Of a DNA stretch of 64,000 nt, positions 1-12,500 are shown piece by piece; position 1 is the first letter of the stretch; each line of letters begins with the position of its first letter. The stretch is from Protula sp. h YS-2021 (taxonomy: Eukaryota; Annelida; Polychaeta; Sabellida; Serpulidae). The translations under genes and the position numbers were made by a program. The stretch lies in the NCBI GenBank assembly GCA_949752745.1, contig CATKHT010000065.1, positions 1 to 64,000 of the forward strand. The letters run 5' to 3'. A model generated the notes under the pieces. The model was not told the origin of the DNA. It worked only from the letters and a program-made list of their open reading frames with translations, and ran no database searches.

Positions 1-67
<67 letters not shown>

Positions 68-165
68 CTCCCTCTCTCTCCCCTCTCTCTCCCCCCTCTC
101 TCTCCGCCCCCTCTCTCCCCCCTCCCTCTCCCCCCCTTCTCCCCCCCTCTGTCTCCCCCTCTCTC
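1..165. repeat. (CT)n polypyrimidine microsatellite
   Basis: Almost pure CT dinucleotide for the first 64 bases, then C-rich interrupted CT to about 165. The sequence runs off the left edge. Confidence 0.95.
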
Positions 166-456
166 GACCTCCACCACACAATCACTGCGAGCACAAAGTC
201 GTGAAGCTTTTGTTATCTTCTTCCCTAAGATCAATATAAACAAATAAAAAAATAAAATTATGTCTTTTATGTGTGGCAGTCATGTAATTTTGTGTTTGAA
301 ACATAACTTAAACCTGTTTATCCAACTGGCGTAATTAGTTGAAAATTCCCCTTTGTCTAAAACAAACTTATAAGTTTTATTGATACTTTTAAATTAAAAT
401 ACACTTGACGTGAAGGAACGAAAAATTCAATAACAGAAGTGTTGGGTTTGTGTTAG
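166..456. other. AT-rich presumed intron, no gene seen
   Basis: AT-rich sequence between the CT microsatellite and the first recognised exon. It ends in an AG acceptor at 455-456. No coding match or RNA gene seen. Confidence 0.6.
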
Positions 457-566
457 AATGGAGCAGACCGTGACGATGATGGACGTGGATGGCAACTTTC
501 CGTTTGACCACGCCCCCAGGGGCTCGTATTCACAAGCGCTCGTGGAAAAGCACCTCAAGGAAAAGG
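457..566 (+). CDS. MYO16: MYO16-like exon 1 of window: ankyrin segment
   Basis: Residues 1-36 plus one base. The segment [11 protein letters not shown] followed by [10 protein letters not shown] matches the inter-repeat linker of MYPT-type ankyrin domains (DGN-P-D ... LxxKG). An acceptor AG at 455-456 follows a TG-rich tract and the donor is G|GTACGT at 567. An ATG sits one base inside the exon, but the domain starts mid-way, so this is probably an internal exon and the ATG encodes an internal Met. The 3' half with its donor is repeated in the next intron. Confidence 0.8.
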
Positions 567-3500
567 GTACGTGGGTGAGTGGGGGGGGGGGGGGGGTGGC
601 AGGAGGGACATACGCACTCAGGGGCTCATATTCACAAGCGGTCGTAGTGTTGCATCTCAAGGAAAAGGGTACGTAAGTGAGGAGGCGGGGGGGGGGGGGG
701 GGGGGGGGTTCAAGAGGGACATAGGCACTCAGGAGCTCGAAGTCACAGGAACCTCAAAGAAAAGGATACATGGGGCGGGGGTGGCGGGGAGGCAGGAGGG
801 ACTTGAACACCCAGGGGCTCGTATTCACAAGAACCTCAAAGAAAAGGGTACGTGTGGGAGGGGGGAGGGACATACGCACCCAGGGGCTCGTATTCACAAA
901 CGCTCGTGGAAAAGCACCTCAAGGAAAATGGTACGTGGGTGGGGGGGGGGGGGTGATGGGGGTGGCAGGGCGGCAGGGAGGGGACATAACCACCCAGGGG
1001 CTCGTATTTCACAAGAACTCGTAGAGAAGCACCTCAAGGAAAAGGGTACGTTGTGCGGGGGTGGCAGTGATGACAGGAGGGACAGATGCACCCCTTGGCT
1101 CATTTTTCTAGGCCATCGTCTAGAAGCACGCGGGGGGGGGGGGGGGGAGGAGGGGTTGGAGCCTCGTGATGACAGGGCATAAGGAGGGATGACGGAAACG
1201 GAAGTAGGTGTGACTGGGCAGGAGGAGGGGAAAGATGCCCTCAGGGCCTCCTATTCCAAAGCTGTTTTGTGGAGAACCACTTCGTAGAAAGGGGCACGCG
1301 AGACGGATTGTGGGAGGGGGGGAGGGGGCTGCAATGGTTGCGCCGTCATCTGAGGATTGTTTTAAGTCACTGAGCTGGCTGACGTCACTGACGCATTGTA
1401 GTTGTTGAACTGCATTTAATGGTTACTGCAGATCTTTGGGAAACACCAACGAAAATTTTTATACGGCACGAAATAAATTCGGGCTATACTGAATATATGT
1501 TGAAGAAGACCTCTTTCAAATCCGAATTGCAAGACGTGTCGTAGAACTCTCGTGGTTTTCTGGGATTTGTGAGAAGTATAAATATCTATGTTTGTTGTCT
1601 GGATCTTTCAGGATTCGAAGGCGATAAGGTGAAAGATTGCCGTCTGGGAAATATGCGCCAAATGGTGGCCGATGTGAATGACGTCATCGCCAATAAGTCT
1701 GACGTCAACGCAACAAATGATGACGGCGTGACCTTAGTGAGTGCGCCATTTGGCTGCGTTTTCTTTCCGCGTCTTTCACATCGATCTACGAGTGCAGTTT
1801 GTATTGATTTTGTTTGTAACCAATGGTAACAAGTCTAACAACTGAAATTGTAAGTTTACTACCCCAGAATCTCCGAATCAATTGTATTTAGATTAAATTT
1901 TGAACTCTCACTTATTAACATTCATTCTTATCTTTCCCTGGTCATTTTCAATGACCTCATTATTGCGCCCTAATTAACAAGGTTCTCATAGAATGTCATT
2001 GCCTTCTTTCTGTTGCTACAGTTGCACATTGCGGCAGCCAATGGCTATCGAGAAGTGGTGAGAACGTTGCTAGACAACGGCGCAGAAATCAACATGGCGG
2101 ACAATGACGGGTGGACAGCGCTCCACCTGGCAGCAAAATACTCAACCGTGAGCTTTAAACTTGAATATTAATTTTAAATTCAAACATACGACCATTTTAC
2201 TTGAATAATGCACCGAGATTCCGTGTGTGTGTACAAACACAATGACGTCAGCTGTGCGTGTGACCAGTCATTATCCGCTCTACCAATACGGGGGTTGCGA
2301 AGCAATTTAGAATTATGTAGCAAATATTTTAATTATTGCAGAACATATGTGATAATTTATAAATTTAAGACTTCATTTTTTACGGGTTACTTTACATGGA
2401 AAAGCAAGTAAAAAAGCTCTCCCACCGCTTGTCTTCCCCCCCCCCCCCGCCAAAAAAAACCAGATACTAGCATGAAATTGAATCATCTAATGATACTATG
2501 CATTAGGAAAGGTCACGTCTTAAATGATGCGTTTCTTGTGCTTTTCCATCCATTGCTCAGATGCGAGTTGTGAGGCTTCTACTGAAGCACAAGGCGGACC
2601 CGACGGCAGAGACCTCTAGCGGCCAGCGTCCGGCGCAGGTGGCGCGCGAAAACGACACTGCGCAGCTGCTCAGCAAGATGGCGGCCAAGGTCAAGGTCGC
2701 CGCCGAGGACGCAGCCGATGAGGAGCCGGAAGAGGAAGTCTCCGCTGCGAGCATGCGCAGAATCAATAGCAAATCCCTGTAATTATGATTTTAGTATATT
2801 TTTCACGAAATCTAGTGAAGTATTATTCAAGTGCAACTTTATGCTGTTGAAGTCGATGTCTCTATCCTTTGTGTTACTCCTTTTGACGTCTAAAATAAGC
2901 TAAAAATGAAAGACTGTCAACACTACAACCGCAGTTCTTTATTGATAATAATAATAATCATAATAATAATAATGAAAAATTTGAAGAGACTGAGAAATTA
3001 AATTCACTTTCAGACGGCCCAGGCACGCGTCATTTTCAAAAAAAGACGAGCTGTTTGAGGCAAAGACGCGCTTTGGCAGTGCCATGTCGTCTGCTCAGGA
3101 CGGTGGTGACGTAGATGATGACGACAGCGATGACGAAAATCCCTACTCTGACGTACTCTCGTTTGCACGACGAGGGACAGAAGCCAAGGTGAAAACTAGC
3201 AGATTTTTTCTTTTTTAGAGGAGGGGGGGGGGGGGGGGGAGAGGTGGCCGGTTATGGGATGGCTACGTGCAAATAGGCTGTATTTTACTGGAATCCCAGG
3301 AATTTGTGGGCAAGGTTTTTTTCTTTTGCACATCCGGCCGTTAATAGTGACGCCTTATTATACTTAAACCCAATGCACTGTTTTAGTTTAACAACTATAC
3401 TTTACCACCTATAGCTATGTGTCAGTGTAGTACTCACGACTAAACCCAAGTACTCGTGGGTACCCCAGTACTCACGAATACTCCAAGTACTCGTGGGTAC

Positions 3501-6500
3501 CCCAGTACTCACGAATTACCCCAGTAGTCGTAGTCACCCCCAGTACTCACGAATACCCCAAGTACTCGTGGATACCCCAGTACTCACGAATACCCCAAGT
3601 ACTGGTGGGTAACCGAGTACTCACGAATACTCCAAGTACTCGTGGGTACCCCAGTACTCACGAATACCCCAAGTACTCGTGGATACCCCAGTACTCACGA
3701 ATACCCCAAGTACTCGTGGGTGCCCCAGTACTCACGAATAACCCAAGTAGTCGTAGGCACCCAAAGTACTCACCAGTACCCCCAGGTGCTCACGGGTACG
3801 CCAAGTATTCACGGGTACATCAAGTACTTACAAGTAATATATTAATACTGTACTTTCGGAACAACTGGACTGTAGTATATTGCTGTAAACAAAAACTTGA
3901 TGTAATCAGGACAGTGTAAATATCTTAATACCGAGGATTTAAAATATTTGTGTGGCGTAGAATGTGTGTCGAATCTGTAGAATCTTGCTTCAGGAAGAAC
4001 TGCCGAATGTACTGCCTACAGACGATCTGGCGAGCCTGCCCCACATCACGGAACAAACGATGCTTTCTGAGCTGAAAAAGAGATACGCCGAGAATCGCAT
4101 ATATGTGAGTGAAATAACGGGATGGGTGGGAGTGAAATAATGGGACGGATGGGAGTGAAATAATGGGATGGATGGGAGTGGAATAACGGGATGGATGGGA
4201 GTGAAATAACGGGATGGGTGGGAGTGAAATAACGGGATATATGTGAGTGAAATAACGGGATATATGTGAGTGAAATAGCGGGATGGGTGGGAGTGAAATA
4301 ACCGGATATAACGTGGTGGATGGGAGTTGAATAGCATGATGGTGGAGTGAAATAGCGGGATGGGTGGGAGTGAAATAACGGGATGGGTGGGAGTGAAATA
4401 ACGGGATATATGTGAGTGCTATAACGGGATGGATAGGAGTGAAATAGGGGGATGGGTGAGAATGAAATAACGCGGTGCGTGGGAGTGAAATAACGGGATG
4501 GGTGGGAGTGAAATAACGGGATGGGTGGGAGTGAAATAACGGGATATATGTGAGTGAAATAACGTAATGGATGGGAGTGAAATAGGGGGATGGGTGAGAA
4601 TGAAATAACGCGGTGCATGGGAGTGAAATAACGGGATGGGTGGGAGTGAAATAACGGGATAAATGGGAGTGAAATAAGGGGATGGGTGGGAGTGAAATAA
4701 CGGGATGAATGGGGGTGAAGTAGCGGGATGGGTTGGAGTGAAATAATCGGATCTATGTGAGTGATATAACGGGATGGATGGGAATGAAATAACGGAATGG
4801 ATGGGGTGAAGTAGCGGGATTGGTTGGAGTGGAATAGTGGGATATATGTGAGTGAAATAACGGGATGGATGGAAGTGAAATAACGGGATGGATTGGAGTG
4901 AACTTAAGTGAGTGAAATAACGTAATAAGTGTGAGTTACATAGAGCGTATGGAAAGTGATGAAAAAGAGACTCGACGAGAACGGCATATTTATGGATGAA
5001 ATAACGTGATAAATGGGAGTGAAATACTGTGTCAGGGAAATACGGTGCATGTGTCAGTGAAATGCGGTGCACGTGTCAGTGAAATACGGTACATGTGTCA
5101 GTGAAATGCGGTGCACGTGTCAGTGAAATACGGTGCATGTGTCAGTGAAATGCTGTGCATGTGTCAGTGAAATACTGAACCGCAAGTCAAATACGGTGCA
5201 TGTGTCAGAGAAATACGGTGCATATGTCAGTGAAATACGGTGCATGTGTCGATGAAATGTGGTACACGTGTCAGTCATATACGGTGCATGTGACAGTGAA
5301 ATACGGTTTATGTGTCAGAGAAATACGGTGCATGTGTCAGTGAAATGCGGTGCATGTGTCAGTGAAAAACTGAACCGCAAGTCAAATACGGTGCATGTGT
5401 CAGAGAAATGCGGTGCCAGTGAAATGCGGTGCACGTGTCAGTGAAATACGGTGCATGTATCAGTGAAATGCGGTGCATGTGTCAGTGAAATACTGAACCG
5501 CAAGTCAAATACGGTGCATGTGTCAGAGAAATACGGTGCATGTGTCAGTGAAATGCGGTGCACGTGTCAGTGAAAAACGGTGCATGTATCAGTGAAATAC
5601 GGTGCATGTGACAGTGAAATACGGTGCATGTGTCAGTGAAATACGGTTTATGTGTCAGAGAAATACGGTGCATGTCTCAGTGAAATACGGTGCATGTGTC
5701 AGTGAAATGCGGTGCACGTGTCAGTGAAAAACGGTGCATGTATCAGTGAAATACGGTGCATGTGTCAGAGAAATACGGTTTATGTGTCAGTGAAATACGG
5801 TTTATGTGTCAGAGAAATACGGTGCATGTGTCAGTGAAATGCGGCGCATGTGTCAGTGAAATACTGAACCGCAAGTCAAATACGGTGCATGTGTCAGAGA
5901 AATACGGTGCCAGTGAAATGCGGTGCACGTGTCAGTGAAATACGGTGCATGTATCAGTGAAATACGGTGCATGTATCAGTGAAATACGGTGCATGTGTCA
6001 GTGAAATGCTGTGCATGTGTCAGTGAAATACTGAACCGCAAGTCAAATACGGTGCATGTGTCAGAGAAATACGGTGCATGTGTCAGTGAAATACGGTGCA
6101 TGTGTCAGTGAAATGCGGTGTAACTGCGAGTGAAATTAAGGGGTGGATATTGAGTGGAATGTACTGCAGACTGTGAAATCGGTGTATATACGTGTCTCAC
6201 ATAGGCTACGTCATAGATGTTGAGTGAAATATTTTGTATTTGTGAGTGAAATACTACAAATATATACTGTATTGATGTTTGTTATCATGAAAATATTTCA
6301 ATAAATAAGGAAATTAAAATGATAAAGTGAAAAAAGTATGTTTCAAAAAAGAGGTCTGAATGCTTTCAAGCGAGACTGCGCACTTCGGGGGGGGGGGGGT
6401 TTAACGCTTTATTATGTTAAAGCTGGCTGTCGGTACGTGTAGTCGCTTTGCCATTTAGGAGAGAGAAAAAATTTATGATTTCAGACGAATGTGGGCGATA

Positions 6501-9500
6501 TCCTGATAGCTGTGAATCCATTCAAACAGTTGGGCCTGTACTCCAAAAACGTAAGTATTACGGTTGTAGAGTGCAACTAGGTAAGTACTAGAAGTATCCG
6601 TGCTGTAAAACGGGGGTAGTGTTCCTAGTCGTGCTGTAAAACGGGGCACAGTCGTCCTAGTCATGCTGTAAAACGGGCTGGTGTTCCTAGTGATGCTGTA
6701 AAACGGGGGTAGTTTCCCTAGTATTCATACTCATACTTTAAAATGGGGTGTTGTTTCCATACTCCTGCCGTAAAACGGGGTGTTGTTTTCATACCCCAGC
6801 CGTAAAACGAATTGTTGTTTCCATACTCCTGCCGTAAAAGGGATTGTGGTTTTCATACCCAAGCCGTAAAACGGGGTGTTGTTTTCATACTACTGCCGTA
6901 AAAGGGATTGTTGTTTTCATACCCCAGCCGTAAAACGAGGGGTTGTTTTCATACTCATTCCCTAAAATGGAGTGTTGTGTTCATAATCTTGCTAAAAAAA
7001 GATTATAGAATAATATTAAATCTGCGTAAGATCTGGGTGTGAAAGTGTTGGTTAAAAAATTTATGCAGTTTAAGATCTGCACGGAATGGTCATTGGAATA
7101 TAAACGCTGGTTAAATATTTGTGACAAAACTTTAGTTAAATTTGGTGTTCTCCAGATATCACAAAGGTACCACGATCCCAAGGAGACGAAGCTTCCCCCA
7201 CACATCTACTCTGTGGCGGAGAGTGCCTATCGCAGCCTCGTTCTGGAGCAGCAATCTCAGTGCTGTGTCATCAGTGGGGAGAGTGGCTCGGGAAAAACCG
7301 AGTCGTCGAAATACTTTGTACAGCATATACTTGGTGTCGCCCAAAGCCAGGAATCGAATCTCAACACCAAAATACAACAGGTAGAAATATAGACCCTACG
7401 TCATGAAATAAATTAAAAAAAGGAAATCGAAAAACATGCTAAAAAAAGATACCTCTTCAAGTTAGAAATTTCTCACCAGATTCTAAAATTCTAGCTTTAA
7501 AATCTTTGAATTCTAGCTTTGAAATGGTCATATATGTTACAGTCAGTCTGTCAGTGACTTGAGTGACTTTGTAAAGTCAATGATTTGGCAGATAACAGTG
7601 CCTTGCCTCAGTTCTTGATTTTTAGCCCTCAGCCAATATTGGCTGAAGGCTATTGCTATGGCCGTGTCCGTCCGTCCGTCCGTCCGTGCGGATATGTCGG
7701 TCTTAGGTGGTATCCGAGGGGGTCTTAGGTGGTATTTCTTCTTAGGGGCGATCGCCCCTAAGAAGATTTTTTTACATATCAAAAATCCATCTAAATCTAT
7801 ATGAATATTCATAACAATATATGAGCACAATGCTAGTGCATATATTAATCAACACACCAAAACAAAATTTAAATTTTTTGGTTTAAAAAGAAATTATGGC
7901 TATTTTAAATTTTACCACCTAAGTCGATGGAAAAAGTGTCCGTCGAAAAATCCCAACATGAATTAAAAAATGTTTGTCCGACTCTTAGGGGCTATTTTGC
8001 AAAATTAAATCAAATCATTATATTTGGTTTAACCAATGTTTAAAAACATTTAGATCGACAAAATAATTTCACTAACAGTGTAATTAACAAACGATCCAGT
8101 ATTTTAATTAGTAGCCCCTAAGATCGGACGATTTAATATCCCCTAAGTCGACGGATAAAAACTGTCCGACTCTTAAGGGCTATTTTTTAAAATTAAATTA
8201 TATCATTAAATTTGGTTTAACCAATGTTTAAAAACATTTAAATCGACAAAATAATTTCACTAACAATGTAATTAACAAACGATCCAGTATTTTAATTAGG
8301 AGCCCCTAAGATCGGATGATTTAATACCCCCTAAATCGACGGATAAAAGCTGTCCGACTGTTAGGGGCTATTTTTCAAAATTAAATTATATCATTAAATT
8401 TGGTTTAACCAATGTTTAAAACATTTAGATCGACAAAATAATTTCACTAACAATATAATTAACAAACGATCCAGTATTTTAATTAGTAGCCCCTAAGATC
8501 GGACCATTTAATACACCCTAAGACAACGGATAAAAACTGTCTTAATCTTAGGATCTCTTTTACAAAATTTAGTTTAATAGTTAAATTTGGTCTAAAACTT
8601 GTTGAAATGCATTGGTATCTACATAATACTTCGAATACAAACATATTTAATTATTGATCTGGTTTGAAATTAGTAGCCCCTAAGACTTAATCTCCCATAA
8701 CTCGATGGACAAAAATTATTCGACTCTTCAGGGCTCATTTAAAAAATTCAGTTTTATGGTCAAATTTGGTCTAAAACTTGTTGAAATGCATAATAAATAA
8801 TACTTTGAATACGAACGTAGTTAATTATTGACCTTGTATTGAAATTATTGGCCCCTAAGACTGGACACCTTAATCCTCCATAAGTCGATGGAAAATCAAC
8901 AGGTCTACATAATATCCGATAAGCTTGTATTTTATATATCATTTCAGTAGTCATACTGTTTTCAAAAATGTTTTTCAGAAGATGTCACCTAAGATTACGG
9001 ACAGTAATCTAACTTGAAAAATAATGATAAACATACAAATATTCGTTCATATTCAATGAACATGTATAGACAAGACCTTCAGCTTGAATAAGTTGTAGTA
9101 AAATGTCATATAGCTAAACTTTCAATCCGTTTCTTATACACAATTTGAAAATTAGATTTATAATAAAAATATTTGGACGCTGGCTGGCACAATTCGGTAG
9201 TGCCAAATCATTATTTTGTAGCTAACGAAATTTTCATTTGTTCTAAATCTAGAATTGCTTCCTCTAAACATTATTTACAAACTACCCTAAGGTCTTGGAC
9301 AACGATTGCGCAACAAATACATCAATATTTTTCATATCTTTCGAAATTTTGTGACTTTTGCTTTTTCAATTAATTATTTTGTAGAAACATTGAGTAAAAC
9401 AACAGTTTTAAGCCACGATTCATAACAAGACAAGCTTTAGTCTAATTTAAAGAATCGAAAAAATGCCCCAAGACCCTCAATAATAATACCCCTAAAGACG

Positions 9501-12500
9501 GCGAACGTTTACATAGTGGTTATTGTTTCAGATGCATTTATTCAATATAGTTTCCAAATAAAACATACCTTCATACTGTAGCTAAACTTATGTTTAAATG
9601 CCGAACTTATAAGTTCCTATGTTATTATCTGTCGTAGATGAAAACATGTTCCTTTGATAATTCTCAAAATACCCCCTAAGATCATGGACAGTTGATTCAC
9701 TAAAGGATACTATAAAAACAAAAGCTTTTTCAATTTGCAACAATAACAACACGTAAACAATCAAAATGCAACATGCCAAGTCTGACAAAATAACACGTGT
9801 AAATTATAATTATTAATACCATATTGTTTAATCTCAATTAAGTTGGCAAACATATGATTTTAAGATCAAGATGAGCAATAGCCCTTAAAACGACGGACAA
9901 TTCTGCAATTAAAGGTCGATGAACAACGAATGCTTCTCTGTTTTGTTTAGAAGAAATATCTATAATGTGTCCAAAATCAACAGGTCTACATCATTACCAA
10001 ATAAGAATGTATTTGATATATCATTTCAGTAGACAAATTGTTTCAAAACTGTTTTTTCACAAGATACCCCCTAAGATTACGGACAGTAATCTAACTTGAA
10101 AAATAATGATGAATATTCAAATATTCGTTCATATTCAATGAACATGTATACACAAGACCTTCAGCTTTGAATAAGTTGTAGTAAAAGGTCATATAACTAA
10201 AGTTTCAAACCATATCTCGTGCACAATATGAAAATTAGATTTATTATCAAAGATATTTGGATGCTGGCTGGTGCAATTCAGTAGTGCCAAAACATTATCT
10301 TGTAGCTAACAAAATTTTCATCCGTTCTAAGTCTACTAATGCTTCCTCTAAACATTCTTTACAACCTACCCCTAATGTCATGGACAATAATTCCACAACA
10401 GGTGCATTAATATTTTTCATATCTCATGAGATTTTATGACTATTGCTTTCTGAAATAATTATTTTGTAGAAACATTGAGTAAAACAACAGTTTTAAGCCA
10501 TGATTCATAACAAGACAAGCTTTAGTCTAATTTAAAGAATCGAAAAAATGCTCCAAGACCCTCAATGATAATACCCCTTAAGACGGCGGACGTTTACATA
10601 GTGGTTATTGTTTCACATGCATTTATTCAATATAGTTTCCAAATAAAACATACCTTCATACTGTAACTAAACGTATCTTTAAATGCCGAACTTACAAGTT
10701 GCTATGTTATTATCTGTCTTAGATGAAAACGTGTTCCCTTGATAATTCTCAAAATACCCCCTAAGATGATGGACAGTTGCTTCCTCTAAACGTTCTTTAC
10801 AACCTATCCCTTATGTCATAGACGGACAATAATTCCACAAAAAATAAATCAATATTTTTCATATCTCATGAGATTTTATGACTATTGCATTCTGAATTAA
10901 TTATTTTGTAGAAATATTGAGTAAAACAACAGTTTTAAGCCATGGTTTATAACAAGATAAGCTTTAGTCTAATTTAAAGAATCGAAAAAATGCTCCAAGA
11001 CCCTCAATGATAATACCCCTTAAGACGGCGGACGTTTACATAGTGGTTATTGTTTCACATGCATTTATTCAATATAGTTTCCAAATAAAACATACCTTTA
11101 TACTGTAGCTAAACTTATGTTTAAATGCCGAACTTACAAGTTCCTATGTTATTATCTGTCTTAGATGAAAACATGTTCCTTTGATAATTCTCAAAATACC
11201 CCCTAAGATGATGGACAGTTGCTCCACTAAAGGATACTATAAAAACAAAAGCTTTTTTAATTTGCGACAATATCAACACAAAAACAATCAAAATGCAACA
11301 TGCTGACTCTAAATCTGACAAAATAACATCTGTAAATTATAATTATTAATACCATATTGTTTAATCTCAATTAAGTTGGCAAATATATGATTTTAAGATC
11401 AAGATGAGCAATAGGCCTTAAAACGACGGACAATTCTGCAATTAAAGGTAGATGAACAACGAATGTTTCTCTGTTTTGTTTAGAAGAAATATCTATAATC
11501 TGTCGAAAATCAACAGGTCTACATCATTATCAAATAAGAATGTATTTTATATATCATTTCAGTAGACAAATTGTTTTCAAAACTGTTTTTTCACAAGATA
11601 CCCCCTAAGATTACGGACAGTAATCTAACTTGAAAAATAATGATGAATATTCAAATAGTCGATCATATTCAATGAACATGTATACACAAGACCTTCAGAT
11701 TTGAATAAGTTGTAGTAAAATGTCATATAACTAAAGTTTCAAACCATTTCTCGTGCACAATTTGAAAATTAGATTTATTATCAAAGATATTTGGATGCTG
11801 GCTGGTGCAATTCAGTAGTGCCAAAACATTATCTTGTAGCTAACAAAATTTTCATCCGTTCTAAATCTACTAATGCTTCCTCTAAACATTCTTAACAACC
11901 TACCCCTAATGTCATGGACAATAATTCCACAACAGGTGCATTAATATTTTTCATATCTCATGAGATTTTATGACTATTGCTTTCTGAAATAATTATTTTG
12001 TAGAAACATTGAGTAAAACAACAGTTTTAAGCCATGATTCATAACAAGACAAGCTTTAGTCTAATTTAAAGAATCGAAAAAATGCTTCAAGACCCTCAAT
12101 GATAATACCCCTTAAGACGGCGGACGTTTACATAGTGGTTATTGTTTCAGATGAATTTATTCAATATAGTTTCCAAATAAAACATACCTTCATACTGTAA
12201 CTAAACGTATCTTTAAATGCCGAACTTACAAGTTGCTATGTTATTATCTGTCTTAGATGAAAACGTGTTCCCTTGATAATTCTCAAAATACCCCCTAAGA
12301 TGATGGACAGTTGCTTCCTCTAAACGTTCTTTACAACCTATCCCTTATGTCATAGACGGACAATAATTCCACAAAAAATAAATCAATATTTTTCATATCT
12401 CATGAGATTTTATGACTATTGCATTCTGAATTAATTATTTTGTAGAAATATTGAGTAAAACAACAGTTTTAAGCCATGGTTTATAACAAGATAAGCTTTA

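Noticed and set aside
458..460. ATG at 458 as the true start codon of the myosin gene
   Set aside because: The protein would begin inside the ankyrin domain, and an acceptor-like AG lies two bases upstream. An internal exon is more likely, although an alternative start is possible.
4046..5072. Minus-strand frames rich in FHSHPSRYF
   Set aside because: Translation of the 23-bp minisatellite in an intron.
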